NCBI RefSeq assembly: GCF_028885415.1
Contig: NZ_CP118527.1
Location: 3,534,001-3,598,000, forward strand
Direction: 5' to 3'
Source of the DNA: Streptomyces coeruleorubidus
Lineage (GTDB): Bacteria > Actinomycetota > Actinomycetes > Streptomycetales > Streptomycetaceae
DNA length: 64,000 nt
The notes beneath the pieces are model-generated. The model was not told the origin of the DNA, did not search any database, and saw only the letters and a program-made list of their open reading frames with translations. A program made the translations under genes and the position numbers. Of the stretch, positions 43,850 to 51,975 are shown piece after piece (the first letter of the stretch is position 1; the number at the start of each line of letters is the position of its first letter).

Positions 43850-44752
43850 ATGTACGACTACGACCTCCTGGTCGTGGGGTCGGCCAACGCCGACCTGGTG
43901 ATCGGTGTCGAGCGCCGGCCCGGTGCCGGCGAGACCGTGCTCGGCTCCGACCTGGCCGTCCACCCGGGCGGCAAGGGCGCGAACCAGGCGGTCGCGGCCG
44001 CCCGGCTCGGGGCCCGCACGGCTCTGCTGGCCCGGGTCGGCGACGACGCGTACGGCCGGCTGCTGCTGGACTCGCAGCGGGAGTCCGGCGTGGACACGGT
44101 GGGTGTCCTGGTGGGCGGCGCGCCGACCGGGGTCGCGCTGATCACGGTCGACCCGTCCGGGGACAACAGCATCGTGGTCTCGCCGGGCGCGAACGGCCGG
44201 CTGGCGCCGGAGGACGTCAGCGCCGCCGGGAGCCTCTTCCACGCTTCCCGGGTGGTCTCGGCGCAGCTGGAGATCCCGCTGGAGACGGTGGTGGAGGTCG
44301 TACGGAACCTGGCGCCGGAGAGCCGCTTCGTGCTGAACCCCTCGCCGCCGCGCCCCCTTCCGCAGGAGGTGCTGGCGGCCTGCGACCCGCTGATCGTCAA
44401 CGAGCACGAGGCGAAGGTGATCCTGGGCTCGGCCGCCGTGGGGGACAGCCCGGAGGACTGGGCGCGGATCCTGCTCGCGAAGGGCCCCCGGTCGGTGGTG
44501 GTGACGCTGGGCGCGCAGGGCGCGCTGGTCGCCTCGGCGGCGGGTGTCTCCCGGGTGCCGTCGGTGAAGGTGAGCGCCGTGGACACGACCGGTGCGGGTG
44601 ACGCGTTCACCGCCGCGCTGGCCTTCCGGCTGGGGGCCGGTGAGTCCCTGGCGGAGGCGGCCGCTTACGCGGCGCGGGTCGGGGCGGTGACCGTGACGAA
44701 GGAGGGCGCGCAGGCGTCCTTCCCGACGGCGGCGGAGGTCGCCGCGCTGTGA
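43850..44752 (+). CDS. rbsK: Ribokinase
   Basis: The 300-residue PfkB-family kinase has the N-terminal GG motif in VHPGGKGANQAVAAARLGAR, GDNSIVVSPGANG, and the C-terminal signature VDTTGAGDAFTAALAF with the catalytic Asp. ATG 43850 follows GGGGAG. It phosphorylates imported D-ribose to ribose-5-phosphate. It overlaps rbsD by four bases. Confidence 0.95.
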   Translation: MYDYDLLVVGSANADLVIGVERRPGAGETVLGSDLAVHPGGKGANQAVAAARLGARTALLARVGDDAYGRLLLDSQRESGVDTVGVLVGGAPTGVALITVDPSGDNSIVVSPGANGRLAPEDVSAAGSLFHASRVVSAQLEIPLETVVEVVRNLAPESRFVLNPSPPRPLPQEVLAACDPLIVNEHEAKVILGSAAVGDSPEDWARILLAKGPRSVVVTLGAQGALVASAAGVSRVPSVKVSAVDTTGAGDAFTAALAFRLGAGESLAEAAAYAARVGAVTVTKEGAQASFPTAAEVAAL

Positions 44753-45138
44753 AGCGGAACGGGATACTGAACCGTCACCTCGCCGGTGCGCTGGCCGAGC
44801 TGGGCCACGGGGACGGGGTGCTGGTGTGCGACGCGGGCATGCCCATTCCCGACGGCCCCCGGGTGGTGGACCTCGCCTTCCGGGCCGGGGTCCCGCCGTT
44901 CGCCGAGGTGCTGGAGGGGCTGCTGGCCGAGCTGGTGGTCGAGGGGGCGACGGCGGCGACGGAGGTGCGGGAGGCGAACCAGGAGGCTTCGCAGCTCCTG
45001 GACGGGCACTTCCCGTCGCTGGACCTGGTGTCGCACGAGCGGCTCAAGGAGCTGTCGGCCGGGGCCCGGCTGGTGGTCCGCACGGGCGAGGCACGGCCGT
45101 ATGCGAACGTGCTGCTGAGGTGTGGCGTCTTCTTCTGA
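44749..45138 (+). CDS. rbsD: D-ribose pyranase
   Basis: The 129-residue protein begins KRNGILNRHLAGALAELGHG and contains LVCDAGMPIP (with catalytic His 20-region intact), RVVDLAFRAGVPPF, and the C-terminal VVRTGEARPYANVLL. This is the full RbsD pattern. It interconverts pyranose and furanose forms of ribose before phosphorylation. It is the last gene of the operon. Confidence 0.95.
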   Translation: MKRNGILNRHLAGALAELGHGDGVLVCDAGMPIPDGPRVVDLAFRAGVPPFAEVLEGLLAELVVEGATAATEVREANQEASQLLDGHFPSLDLVSHERLKELSAGARLVVRTGEARPYANVLLRCGVFF

Positions 45139-45159
45139 GTCTTCCGAGGTCTTCTGCTT

Positions 45160-45194
45160 CGAGGGGGCCACGGTCCGTGGACCGGGCCCCCTCG
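45160..45194 (+). terminator. Ribose operon terminator
   Basis: Arms CGAGGGGGCC (45160-45169) and GGCCCCCTCG (45185-45194), with an inner GGTCC/GGACC pair (45172-45176 and 45179-45183), 21 bases after the rbsD stop. Confidence 0.85.
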
Positions 45195-45339
45195 GCTTTC
45201 CCCTCCCGTCAGAACCCCCGCGATCCCCCCAGATCCCCTCCAGAAAGCCCTGACGCCATGTACGACCCGCGCGGGACAGAAAGGGTTGCACGGTCGGGTA
45301 AGAATTTCTTGCCGGATTCTTGCCGGATGGCTGAGGAGA

Positions 45340-45843
45340 TCACCGCGCCGGGCGGCTCAGCACACGGGTGAGTCCGCCGTCGTCCTCCTCGATGTCCCGG
45401 ACGTGCGCGAACCCGATCCGGCCGAGCAGGCGCAGGGAGGCTTCGTTCCGCGCGGCGACGGTGGCGTGCACCTCGGTCAGCCCGAGCACGTCGAAGCCGT
45501 ACCCCACGAGCGCCTCCGCCAGCTCCGTCCCGAGCCCGCTGCCCCACGTTTGAGGGGCCAGGGCGTAGACGATCTCGTGACCGTCGACCGCGTCCGTCCG
45601 CTTGATCTCGGCATGCCCGACCAGCCGCCCGCCGCGCCGGACCGCCCACACGTCGAACAGGTCCTGGGCATAGACCTTGGTGAAGATCCGCCCGAACAGG
45701 GCCCGGTCGTCCGCCTCGGCAGCGGGGCCGTCCCCCATCCACCGGGAGACCCTGGTGTCCTGGAACAGGGCGACGAAGTCCTCTTCGTCCTGCGGGGTGT
45801 AGGCGTCGAGGAGCAGGCGGGGCGTTCGCAGGGTTGGGGGCAT
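45340..45843 (-). CDS. GNAT-family acetyltransferase (RimJ/RimL-like)
   Basis: The 167-residue protein starts MPPTLRTPRLLLDAYTPQDE, the usual opening of RimL-like enzymes. It has the acetyl-CoA loop in YALAPQTWGSGLGTELAEAL (motif A, degenerate Q/RxxGxG/A) and LTEVHATVAARNEASLRLLG (motif B). The substrate amine is unknown. The ATG at 45843 has no visible ribosome site. Confidence 0.85.
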   Translation of the reverse strand: MPPTLRTPRLLLDAYTPQDEEDFVALFQDTRVSRWMGDGPAAEADDRALFGRIFTKVYAQDLFDVWAVRRGGRLVGHAEIKRTDAVDGHEIVYALAPQTWGSGLGTELAEALVGYGFDVLGLTEVHATVAARNEASLRLLGRIGFAHVRDIEEDDGGLTRVLSRPAR

Positions 45844-45889
45844 GGGCGGCGACGCTAGCGGCGTGGGCAGGGAGGTGCAACGCACTTTC

Positions 45890-46606
45890 TCACGGGGTGC
45901 GGAAGCCGCGGAACGTCACGTGCTTCCGGCTGGTGAAGCCGAGCCGTTCGTAGAGCGCGATCGCACCGGCGTTCGCCTCGGCCACGTGCAGGAAGGGGCG
46001 CCCGCCGCGAGCCAGGATGCGGGTGGCGAGGGCGGTGACCAGGCGGACGGCGTGTCCTCGCCCGCGTGCCTCGGGGGCCGTGCAGACGGCGCTGATCTCG
46101 GTCCATCCCGGAGGCCGGAGCCGCTCGCCCGCCATGGCCACCAGCCTGCCGCCGTCGCGGACGCCGAGGTAGGTGCCGAGGTCGCGGGTGCGCGGCCAGA
46201 ACGGCCCGGGTCGGGTGCGTGCGGCCAGGTCGAGCATCTCGGGCACATCGGCTTCGCCCAGTTCGACCACGTCGGTGCCGCCGGTCGCGGCGTGGGTCTG
46301 ATCGGGCCGGCTGCCGGCGGGCCAGATCATCTGCCGGCCTTCGAGGACGAAAACCGGCTCCCAGTCGGGCGGTGGGGTCGCCGGGCAGCTGAACATGTCG
46401 GCGAACGCGTCCGGGCCGAGGAGCCGTGCGAGATCGGCCCAGTCCGCCGCGTCCGCTTCGGCGGGTACCGCCGAGAAGGTCGCGACTCCCGGCAGATAGG
46501 TGGCGGCACGGCCGAGCCGACGACCGAGGTCCGCGTGGCGGCCGCGCAGCGACTCGCCCACCGGGTCGTCGAGTGCCGTGGTGTCACCGCTCTCGCCGTT
46601 CGTCAT
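45890..46606 (-). CDS. GNAT-family acetyltransferase
   Basis: The 238-residue protein has an N-terminal half of unclear function (about residues 1-115) and a C-terminal GNAT domain: ISAVCTAPEARGRGHAVRLV is the acetyl-CoA-binding motif, with RPFLHVAEANAGAIALYERL and GFTSRKHVTFRGF completing it. The arrangement resembles FR47-like acetyltransferases. It lies 46 bases upstream of the RimL-like gene on the same strand; the two may be co-transcribed. Confidence 0.85.
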   Translation of the reverse strand: MTNGESGDTTALDDPVGESLRGRHADLGRRLGRAATYLPGVATFSAVPAEADAADWADLARLLGPDAFADMFSCPATPPPDWEPVFVLEGRQMIWPAGSRPDQTHAATGGTDVVELGEADVPEMLDLAARTRPGPFWPRTRDLGTYLGVRDGGRLVAMAGERLRPPGWTEISAVCTAPEARGRGHAVRLVTALATRILARGGRPFLHVAEANAGAIALYERLGFTSRKHVTFRGFRTP

Positions 46607-46723
46607 GGTGCTGGGCCTTTCCCTGTGCGCGGTCGGCCCAGGCTACCTTTCACTTCGTCGTAGGTTCCGGGGGGACAGACCGTCCCGTCGGCACAACACC
46701 GCGTCGCGGGCAAGGAGTTGAAC

Positions 46724-47218
46724 GTGGACGCGCAGGACACCGCCGAGCGGCTGCGGAGGATCGGCGACGAGATGTCGGAGCGGTTCTACGAGCGGGCCGA
46801 CGTCGTGCGGACGCTCGCGAGCTCACGGGCCGGATCGAGGCGATCTTCAAGTGTTCCACGGCGGCGGTGAACGAGACGCCGGGCTACCTCAACGAGCGGA
46901 TCTACCACCCCGAGAACGACGGCGAGCCGATCCGCTGCCCCCGGTCCTCGACTTCGCGGAGACCTTCCTCGGCGGCGGCACCAGCTGTCAGACGCCGCTG
47001 TCGGCCGCCGGCGAGCTGCTGGAGGAGGAGTTCAGGAGTGGCTGCGCGGCTGGAACGACGCCAAGCGCCGACTGGGCTTCCGGGTGTTCGGCGTGGTCGT
47101 CGGCGCCCCGCGCGTCGGCGAGGCCGGCTCGGTGCTGGAGGCCCTGTGCGACAACCTGCGCTCCGTCGAGGACCTCACCGACGTCCACGCCGCCGCGGAC
47201 CTGTTCCGCGTGATCTGA
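46724..47218 (+). pseudogene. Collapsed remnant of a MoxR ATPase plus VWA-protein gene pair
   Basis: Pieces of two genes are joined in three reading frames. A GTG (46724) after AAGGAG starts DAQDTAERLRRIGDEMSERF, the N-terminus of a MoxR/RavA AAA+ ATPase. Then comes ELTGRIE fused to IFKCSTAAVNETPGYLNERI, which skips the Walker A region. Next, another frame has LDFAETFLGGGTSCQTPLSA from a VWA (ViaA-like) protein. A third frame ends WLRGWNDAKRRLGFRVFGVV ... AADLFRVI at the TGA 47216-47218. At least three internal deletions are needed to explain it. The product cannot be functional. Confidence 0.8.
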
Positions 47219-47350
47219 CCGCGCCGGGAGGGCGTCGGTCCGGGCGTCGCCCGTACCTCCGGACCCGCGACGTGGCATGACCCGCGACGCGGCCGAGCCG
47301 CGGGGGGCCCGAGCCCGGTCAGGTGCCCCGGGCCGACGCCCCGCGGCCCG

Positions 47351-48154
47351 TCACGCCGACTCGTTCAGCAGCCTGCTCAGATGCTCGCGCCCGGCCCCGA
47401 GCAGGTCCGGCAGCGGCGCCGCCTCCTCGTACCACCGCTTCTCGTACTCCCAGCACAGCCAGCCGTCCCAGCCGTGCCGGGAGAGGACCTCCACGCACTC
47501 GGCCAGCGGCAGGACGCCCGCGCCGAGCGGCAGCGGGGTGGTGTCCTCGGCGGAGGCGATGTCCTTGACCTGGACGTAGCCGAGGTGCGGGGAGAGCGCC
47601 GCGTAGGTCTCCGAGGGCTGTTCGCCGCCCAGCCAGGTGTGCATCACGTCCCACAGCGCGCCCACCTGGCGGTGGCCGACCAGCCCGAGGACGCGCATCG
47701 CGTCGGCGGCGGTGCGGTGCGAGTCGTGGGTCTCCAGCAGGATGCGGACGCCCAGGTCGTTCGCGTACTCGGCGGCCGTGCCCAGCCGCCGGGCGGCCGT
47801 GGCGTCGGCCTCCTCGGGGGTCTGGACGTCCAGGTCGCCGCCGGGGAAGACCCGGATGTACGGGGCGCCGAGGTCGCGGGCCAGGTCGAGGAGCGAGCGG
47901 ATCTCGGCCAGGACGGGCTCGTCGTCGCCCGGCGCGGCGACCCGCGCGTAGCCCGCCAGACCGAGGATCTCTACGCCCGACCCCTTGAACTCGGCCGCGA
48001 CATCCGTCCGTTCGGCGGATCCGAGGCCGGGGTGGACCGGTTCCTCGGGGTGGGCGCGCAGCTCCACGCCGTGGTAGCCGTGGGCGGTCGCGAGCCGCAG
48101 GACGTCGGGCAGGGGCAGGCCGGGGACACCGAGGGTGGAGAACGCCAGCTTCAT
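47351..48154 (-). CDS. Sugar phosphate isomerase/epimerase-like TIM-barrel protein
   Basis: The 267-residue protein belongs to the AP endonuclease 2/xylose-isomerase-like TIM family. It starts KLAFSTLGVPGLPLPDVLRL and contains HGYHGVELRA, ILLETHDSHR (Glu ligand), VGALWDVMHTWLGGEQP (Asp/His ligands), YVQVKDIAS and WLCWEYEKRWY with the C-terminal Glu. Metal ligands therefore appear complete. The substrate is unknown; the iol operon lies far away, so I do not call it IolE or IolI. It stands alone. Confidence 0.8.
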   Translation of the reverse strand: MKLAFSTLGVPGLPLPDVLRLATAHGYHGVELRAHPEEPVHPGLGSAERTDVAAEFKGSGVEILGLAGYARVAAPGDDEPVLAEIRSLLDLARDLGAPYIRVFPGGDLDVQTPEEADATAARRLGTAAEYANDLGVRILLETHDSHRTAADAMRVLGLVGHRQVGALWDVMHTWLGGEQPSETYAALSPHLGYVQVKDIASAEDTTPLPLGAGVLPLAECVEVLSRHGWDGWLCWEYEKRWYEEAAPLPDLLGAGREHLSRLLNESA

Positions 48155-48198
48155 GTGGACGGACCCTACCCGGCGCCCCTGCCGGCGACTCCCCTTCG

Positions 48199-49131
48199 TC
48201 ACTCGGGTGTTGCGTGGAGATCCAGTCGCCAGTCCTGGCCGACCAGGTCGTGGCCGAAGGAGCGGTGGGGTTTCTCCGCGACCAGGACGAAGCCGTGGCG
48301 CTGGTAGATGCGGCGGGCCGCGGCGAGGACGTCGTTGGTCCACAGGACCACCTCGCGGTAGCCGACCTCGCGCGCGAAGGCGACGACGGCCCCGACCAGC
48401 CGGTCCCCGATGCCCAGGCCGCGCGCGTCCGGCTCGACGAGCAGCAGCCGGAGCCGGGCGGCACCCGGCGCGTCGTCCCGTACGCACATCACGCACCCCA
48501 CCGGCCGGCCGTCCAGCTCGGCGATCCACGTCCGCTCCAGATGCGGGTCGTGGTCCTCGCCGTAGTCGGCGACGATCCGGGCGACCAGGCCCTCGTAGTC
48601 GGCGTTCCACCCGTACTCGGCGGCGTACAGGGCGGCGTTGCGCTGCACGATCCAGCCGAGGTCGCCCGGGGCGGGGTCGCGCAGGACGACGTCCTCGGGG
48701 CGTGGCGCCCGGCCGTGGCCCAGGATCTCCCGGACGGTCCGCATCGCCTGAGCCAGCCTCGGCCGGTCCTCGGTCCGCACGGTGTCCAGCAGCGCCCCGA
48801 CCGTCTCGCGCGCCCGCTCGTCGAGGAGCGCGGCGGCCTCCCGGCCGCGCCCGGTGAGCGTGACACTGCGGCGGCGCGGATCCGTCTCGGACGGTCCGCG
48901 CTCGACCAGGCCGTCCTCCTCGAACTTGTTCAGGATGCGGCTCAGGTACCCGGCGTCCAGGTGCAGCTGGACCCGCAGGTCGGCGGCGTCCGTGCGCGGC
49001 GCGTGGGCGAGCTCGTAGAGCACGCGGGACTCGGTGAGGGTGTAGGGGGCGTAGAGGTGGCGGCCGTAGTCGAGCGCGCCGATGACGTTCGTGTAGAAGC
49101 GGTTGAAGGAGCGGATGTCCTGGACGGTCAT
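48199..49131 (-). CDS. MarR-type regulator fused to a GNAT acetyltransferase
   Basis: The 310-residue protein joins two domains. Residues about 1-145 are a MarR winged helix (YTLTESRVLYELAHA, LRVQLHLDAGYLSRILNKFE, SETDPRRRSVTLTGRG). Residues about 155-310 are a GNAT domain (RLRLLLVEPDARGLGIGDRL, YREVVLWTNDVLAAARRIYQ, GFVLVAEKPH). Such fusions are common in Streptomyces; coupling of DNA binding to acetyl-CoA or to an acetylated ligand is plausible but unproven. ATG 49131 is preferred; GTG 49137 is also possible. The palindrome at 49151-49161 is its probable operator. Confidence 0.88.
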   Translation of the reverse strand: MTVQDIRSFNRFYTNVIGALDYGRHLYAPYTLTESRVLYELAHAPRTDAADLRVQLHLDAGYLSRILNKFEEDGLVERGPSETDPRRRSVTLTGRGREAAALLDERARETVGALLDTVRTEDRPRLAQAMRTVREILGHGRAPRPEDVVLRDPAPGDLGWIVQRNAALYAAEYGWNADYEGLVARIVADYGEDHDPHLERTWIAELDGRPVGCVMCVRDDAPGAARLRLLLVEPDARGLGIGDRLVGAVVAFAREVGYREVVLWTNDVLAAARRIYQRHGFVLVAEKPHRSFGHDLVGQDWRLDLHATPE

Positions 49132-49150
49132 GGCCACGACCCCCGGTCTT

Positions 49151-49161
49151 TGACTCAGTCA
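49151..49161 (-). promoter_or_regulatory. MarR-type operator
   Basis: TGACT-C-AGTCA is a perfect 11-bp palindrome 20 bases upstream of the MarR-GNAT start, in the position expected for autorepression. Confidence 0.55.
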
Positions 49162-49203
49162 GAGGTTTCCGTGGTCGAGCCTAGACGTCCAGGACAGCCG
49201 GGA

Positions 49204-49803
49204 CTAGCCCTCGGTCGTGACCGGCCGGTAGACGCACACCTGCGCGCCGGTCTTGGCGGTGGTCGTCGAGACCAGCTCCATGGGGCGCTTGCCACCGTCG
49301 TCGGGGAAGATCGTCTTGCCGCCGCCCAGCAGCACCGGCATCACGATGAGCTGGAGCTCGTCGACCAGGCCCTCGGACAGGAGCGTGCGTACCAGCGTCG
49401 GGCTGCCCATCATCGCGAGGTCGCCGCCCTCGGTCTCGTGCAGCTCCCGGATGCGGGCGACGGCCTGGTCGCCGGGGATGAGCGAGGTGTTGTTCCAGGT
49501 GAGGTCGGCCTCGCCGAGGGTGCTGGAGACGACGTACTTCTTCAGGGCGTTCATCCGGTCGGCGAACGGGTCTCCGGCCCGCTCGGGCCAGGCGCCGGCC
49601 ATCGTCTGCCACGTACGCCGCCCGAACAGCAGCGCCTCGGCCCCGGCAAGACCCGAGTCGAAGGCGCCGCCCAGCACCTCCTCGTCGAAGTAGGGGTGCG
49701 ACCACCCTCCGTGCGCGAAGCCGCCGTCGGTGTCCTCCTGCGGCCCGCCCGGGGCCTGCACGACACCGTCCAGGCTGATGAACTCGGTGATCACGATGCG
49801 CAT
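49204..49803 (-). CDS. Dihydrofolate reductase-family (RibD C-terminal-like) protein
   Basis: The 199-residue protein starts MRIVITEFISLDGVVQAPGG and shows the family pattern: ALLFGRRTWQTMAGAWPER, KKYVVSSTLGEADLTWNN, GGDLAMMGSPTLVRTLLSEG (nucleotide loop) and LIVMPVLLGGGKTIFPDDGG. The ATG at 49803 has GGAG at an ideal distance. It is likely an NAD(P)H reductase with unknown substrate. It is divergent from the methyltransferase gene at 49892. Confidence 0.9.
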   Translation of the reverse strand: MRIVITEFISLDGVVQAPGGPQEDTDGGFAHGGWSHPYFDEEVLGGAFDSGLAGAEALLFGRRTWQTMAGAWPERAGDPFADRMNALKKYVVSSTLGEADLTWNNTSLIPGDQAVARIRELHETEGGDLAMMGSPTLVRTLLSEGLVDELQLIVMPVLLGGGKTIFPDDGGKRPMELVSTTTAKTGAQVCVYRPVTTEG

Positions 49804-49891
49804 GGGACTCACTCCGCTTTTCTCGTTCGTGCGATGACGGCACTACAGACCTGGCTACGACGCGAAACTCATCGCCGAAGGCGTCCGGGAC

Positions 49892-50572
49892 ATGGTGTCC
49901 TCGAAGGCGACGGCCGTATACGACGAACACTCCGATTGGTACAACGAGTTGATGTCACCGACCGGCGGCGGCGACTGCACCCGCCGCGTCCACGCCGCCC
50001 TCGGCGACCTGCTCGGCCCCGGCGACGGAGGCACCTGCCTCGACGTCTGCTGCGGCACCGGCGCCCACGCGTCTGCCGTCGCCGGCCTCGGCTGGACGCC
50101 CGTGGGCGTGGACCTCTCCGGCAACCGGCTGCGCCACGCCGCCGAACGCCTGCCCGTGGCCGTCGCCGACGCGACCGCCCTGCCCCTGGCCGACGGCTCG
50201 GTGCCCGCCGCGGTGTGCGTCCTGGCCGGCACGGACGTGCCCGACTACCCGGCCGTCCTGCGCCAGATCGCCCCCGTGCCGACCCCCGGCGGCCGCTGCG
50301 TCCACCTGGGAGTGCACCCGTGCCTCGTCGGCGCCTTCGCCGACCGCAGGGACGCCTCACGCGCAGTGATCGACGCCCGCTGCGCCGGCAGCTCCCGCAT
50401 CTTCGCGTCCTGGAACACCACCGGCGTCCGCGCCCGCCCCGGCGCCCGGCACGTCCCGCTGTCCGACCTGCTCAACGGGGCGACGGCAGCGGGCCTGCGC
50501 CTCGAACGGACGGTGGAGGCGGGGCGGGACGGGATACCGGATCTGTTCGGGTTCGCCGGGGTGAAGGCGTAG
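49892..50572 (+). CDS. Class I SAM-dependent methyltransferase
   Basis: The 226-residue protein has motif I CLDVCCGTGAHASAVAGLG, followed by TPVGVDLSGNRL and ADATALPLADGSV (methyltransferase type 11 pattern). YDEHSDWYNELMSPTGGG near the N-terminus is typical of this subfamily. Two adjacent Cys in motif I are unusual for the family consensus DxGxGxG. Substrate unknown. It converges on the LacI gene at 50616. Confidence 0.85.
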   Translation: MVSSKATAVYDEHSDWYNELMSPTGGGDCTRRVHAALGDLLGPGDGGTCLDVCCGTGAHASAVAGLGWTPVGVDLSGNRLRHAAERLPVAVADATALPLADGSVPAAVCVLAGTDVPDYPAVLRQIAPVPTPGGRCVHLGVHPCLVGAFADRRDASRAVIDARCAGSSRIFASWNTTGVRARPGARHVPLSDLLNGATAAGLRLERTVEAGRDGIPDLFGFAGVKA

Positions 50573-50615
50573 ACCGGCCCGTCCGGCGTCCACACGAAGG
50601 GCAGCGGCGCCGGGG

Positions 50616-51665
50616 TCAGGAAACCCGCGGCACCCCGGAAGACCCCCGCACCATCAACTCCCCCCGCACCGACGCGATCCCCCCGGGCGGCGCCTCCTCC
50701 CGGCCCATGGCGATCCGCCCGGCCCGTGCCCCGGCCTCCGCCAGCGGCAACCGCACGGTCGTCAGCGAGGGCACCGCGTCGATGCTGAACGGCAGATCGT
50801 CGAACCCGGCCACCGACACGTCCTCCGGGATCCGCAACCCGGAGTCCCGCAGCGCCGCACACGCCCCGAGCGCGACGGAGTCGTTCGCGGCGACGACCGC
50901 CGTCAGGGACGGGTCGCGCCGCAGCAGCTCCAGCGTCGCCTCGTAGCCGGACCGCCGGTCGTACCGTCCGTGCACCGTCCACCGGGGGTCCTCCTCGATG
51001 CCGTGCGCGGCGAGCGCGGCCCGGTGTCCCTCCAGCCGGTGCCGGGTCGTCGTCCGTTCCTCCGGGCCGGCGATGTAGCCGAGCCGCCGGTGCCCGAGCC
51101 CGATCAGGTGCTCGGTGAGTTCCTGCCCGCCGCCGCGGTTGTCGAAGGTCAGCGCGATCGCCCCGGTCTCCGGCGCCGGCGGGCGTCCGCACAGGACGAC
51201 CCGCGTCCCGGCATCGGTCAGCTTGCGCACCTTGGTGTCCATGGCCGCCTGGTGCGCCGCGTCCTCGATCGCCCCGCCGGTCAGCACCACGGCCGCCGCC
51301 CGCTGCCGCTGCAGCAGCGTGAGATACGTCAGCTCCCGCTCGGGAGAGCCCCCCGTGTTGCAGACCACCGCGAGTCTCTCCCCGCCCGCGCGGCCGCCCG
51401 GGCCGCCGATCTCGGCCTGGATGGCGCTCGCCATGATCCCGAAGAACGGGTCGGCGATGTCGTTCACCAGGATCCCGACCAGGTCGGAGGTGGCGGCGGC
51501 CAGGGCGCTCGCGGGCCCGTTGAGCACGTAGTCCAGCTCGTCCACGGCCTTCAGTACCCGCTCCCGGGTGGATGCGGCCACGGGGTAGTTCCCGTTCAGC
51601 ACGCGCGACACCGTCGCGGGCGAGACCTGCGCGCGGGCCGCCACGTCCGCCAGGGTCACCGTCAT
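50616..51665 (-). CDS. LacI-family regulator of the adjacent sugar operon
   Basis: The 349-residue protein starts MTVTLADVAARAQVSPATVS (HTH), with the hinge in YVLNGPASALAAATSDLVGI and an effector domain containing LVNDIADPFFGIMASAIQAE, VVLCGRPPAPETG, LGHRRLGYIAGPEERTTT, AVVAANDSVALGACAA and EDVSVAGFDDLPF. ATG 51665 follows CCGGAGG. It is divergent from the Gfo/Idh/MocA operon, with an AAGCGCTT site and promoter in between. Confidence 0.92.
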   Translation of the reverse strand: MTVTLADVAARAQVSPATVSRVLNGNYPVAASTRERVLKAVDELDYVLNGPASALAAATSDLVGILVNDIADPFFGIMASAIQAEIGGPGGRAGGERLAVVCNTGGSPERELTYLTLLQRQRAAAVVLTGGAIEDAAHQAAMDTKVRKLTDAGTRVVLCGRPPAPETGAIALTFDNRGGGQELTEHLIGLGHRRLGYIAGPEERTTTRHRLEGHRAALAAHGIEEDPRWTVHGRYDRRSGYEATLELLRRDPSLTAVVAANDSVALGACAALRDSGLRIPEDVSVAGFDDLPFSIDAVPSLTTVRLPLAEAGARAGRIAMGREEAPPGGIASVRGELMVRGSSGVPRVS

Positions 51666-51832
51666 CTCGTCGTCCTCCGGTCGCGCATCTCGTCGTCCGC
51701 CCTCGTCGCCCTCGTACACATCCAGACCTGTGGCCTTGGTTCCGATGGACCTATGGCCATGGTTCCGAGCAGACCTTAAGCCCCCGACCCGGGGTTGTTC
51801 GCCCCCTCGAACAACTCGTCCTGGTCACGGTC

Positions 51833-51882
51833 TTGTCCGGACCGCTGTCAGAGGCTAGCTTCTTCCTTTATAGAAAGCGCTT
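51833..51882 (+). promoter_or_regulatory. Promoter and LacI-type operator of the 51,976-55,135 operon
   Basis: TTGTCC (51833-51838), 17-base spacer, TAGCTT (51856-51861). The palindrome AAGCGCTT (51875-51882), the core of many LacI-family sites, lies just past the expected start site, where a bound repressor would block transcription. The rest of 51666-51975 shows no gene. Confidence 0.65.
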
Positions 51883-51975
51883 GCTGTAACGCTCACCAGT
51901 CCACAGGTGGCTCACCGGGCCACCAGGGAAGGGTGGGGCGTACGCGGCGCGACGACCGCGTACGAAGGGAACGAC

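Noticed and set aside
41795..44407. 870-codon open frame antisense to the fused ribose permease/binding protein and ribokinase
   Set aside because: Composition is that of an antisense shadow and the rbs genes on the plus strand are certain.
47351..48154. Assigning this isomerase-like gene as iolE or iolI
   Set aside because: It is 23 kb from the iol operon, stands alone, and the fold is shared by many sugar isomerases.
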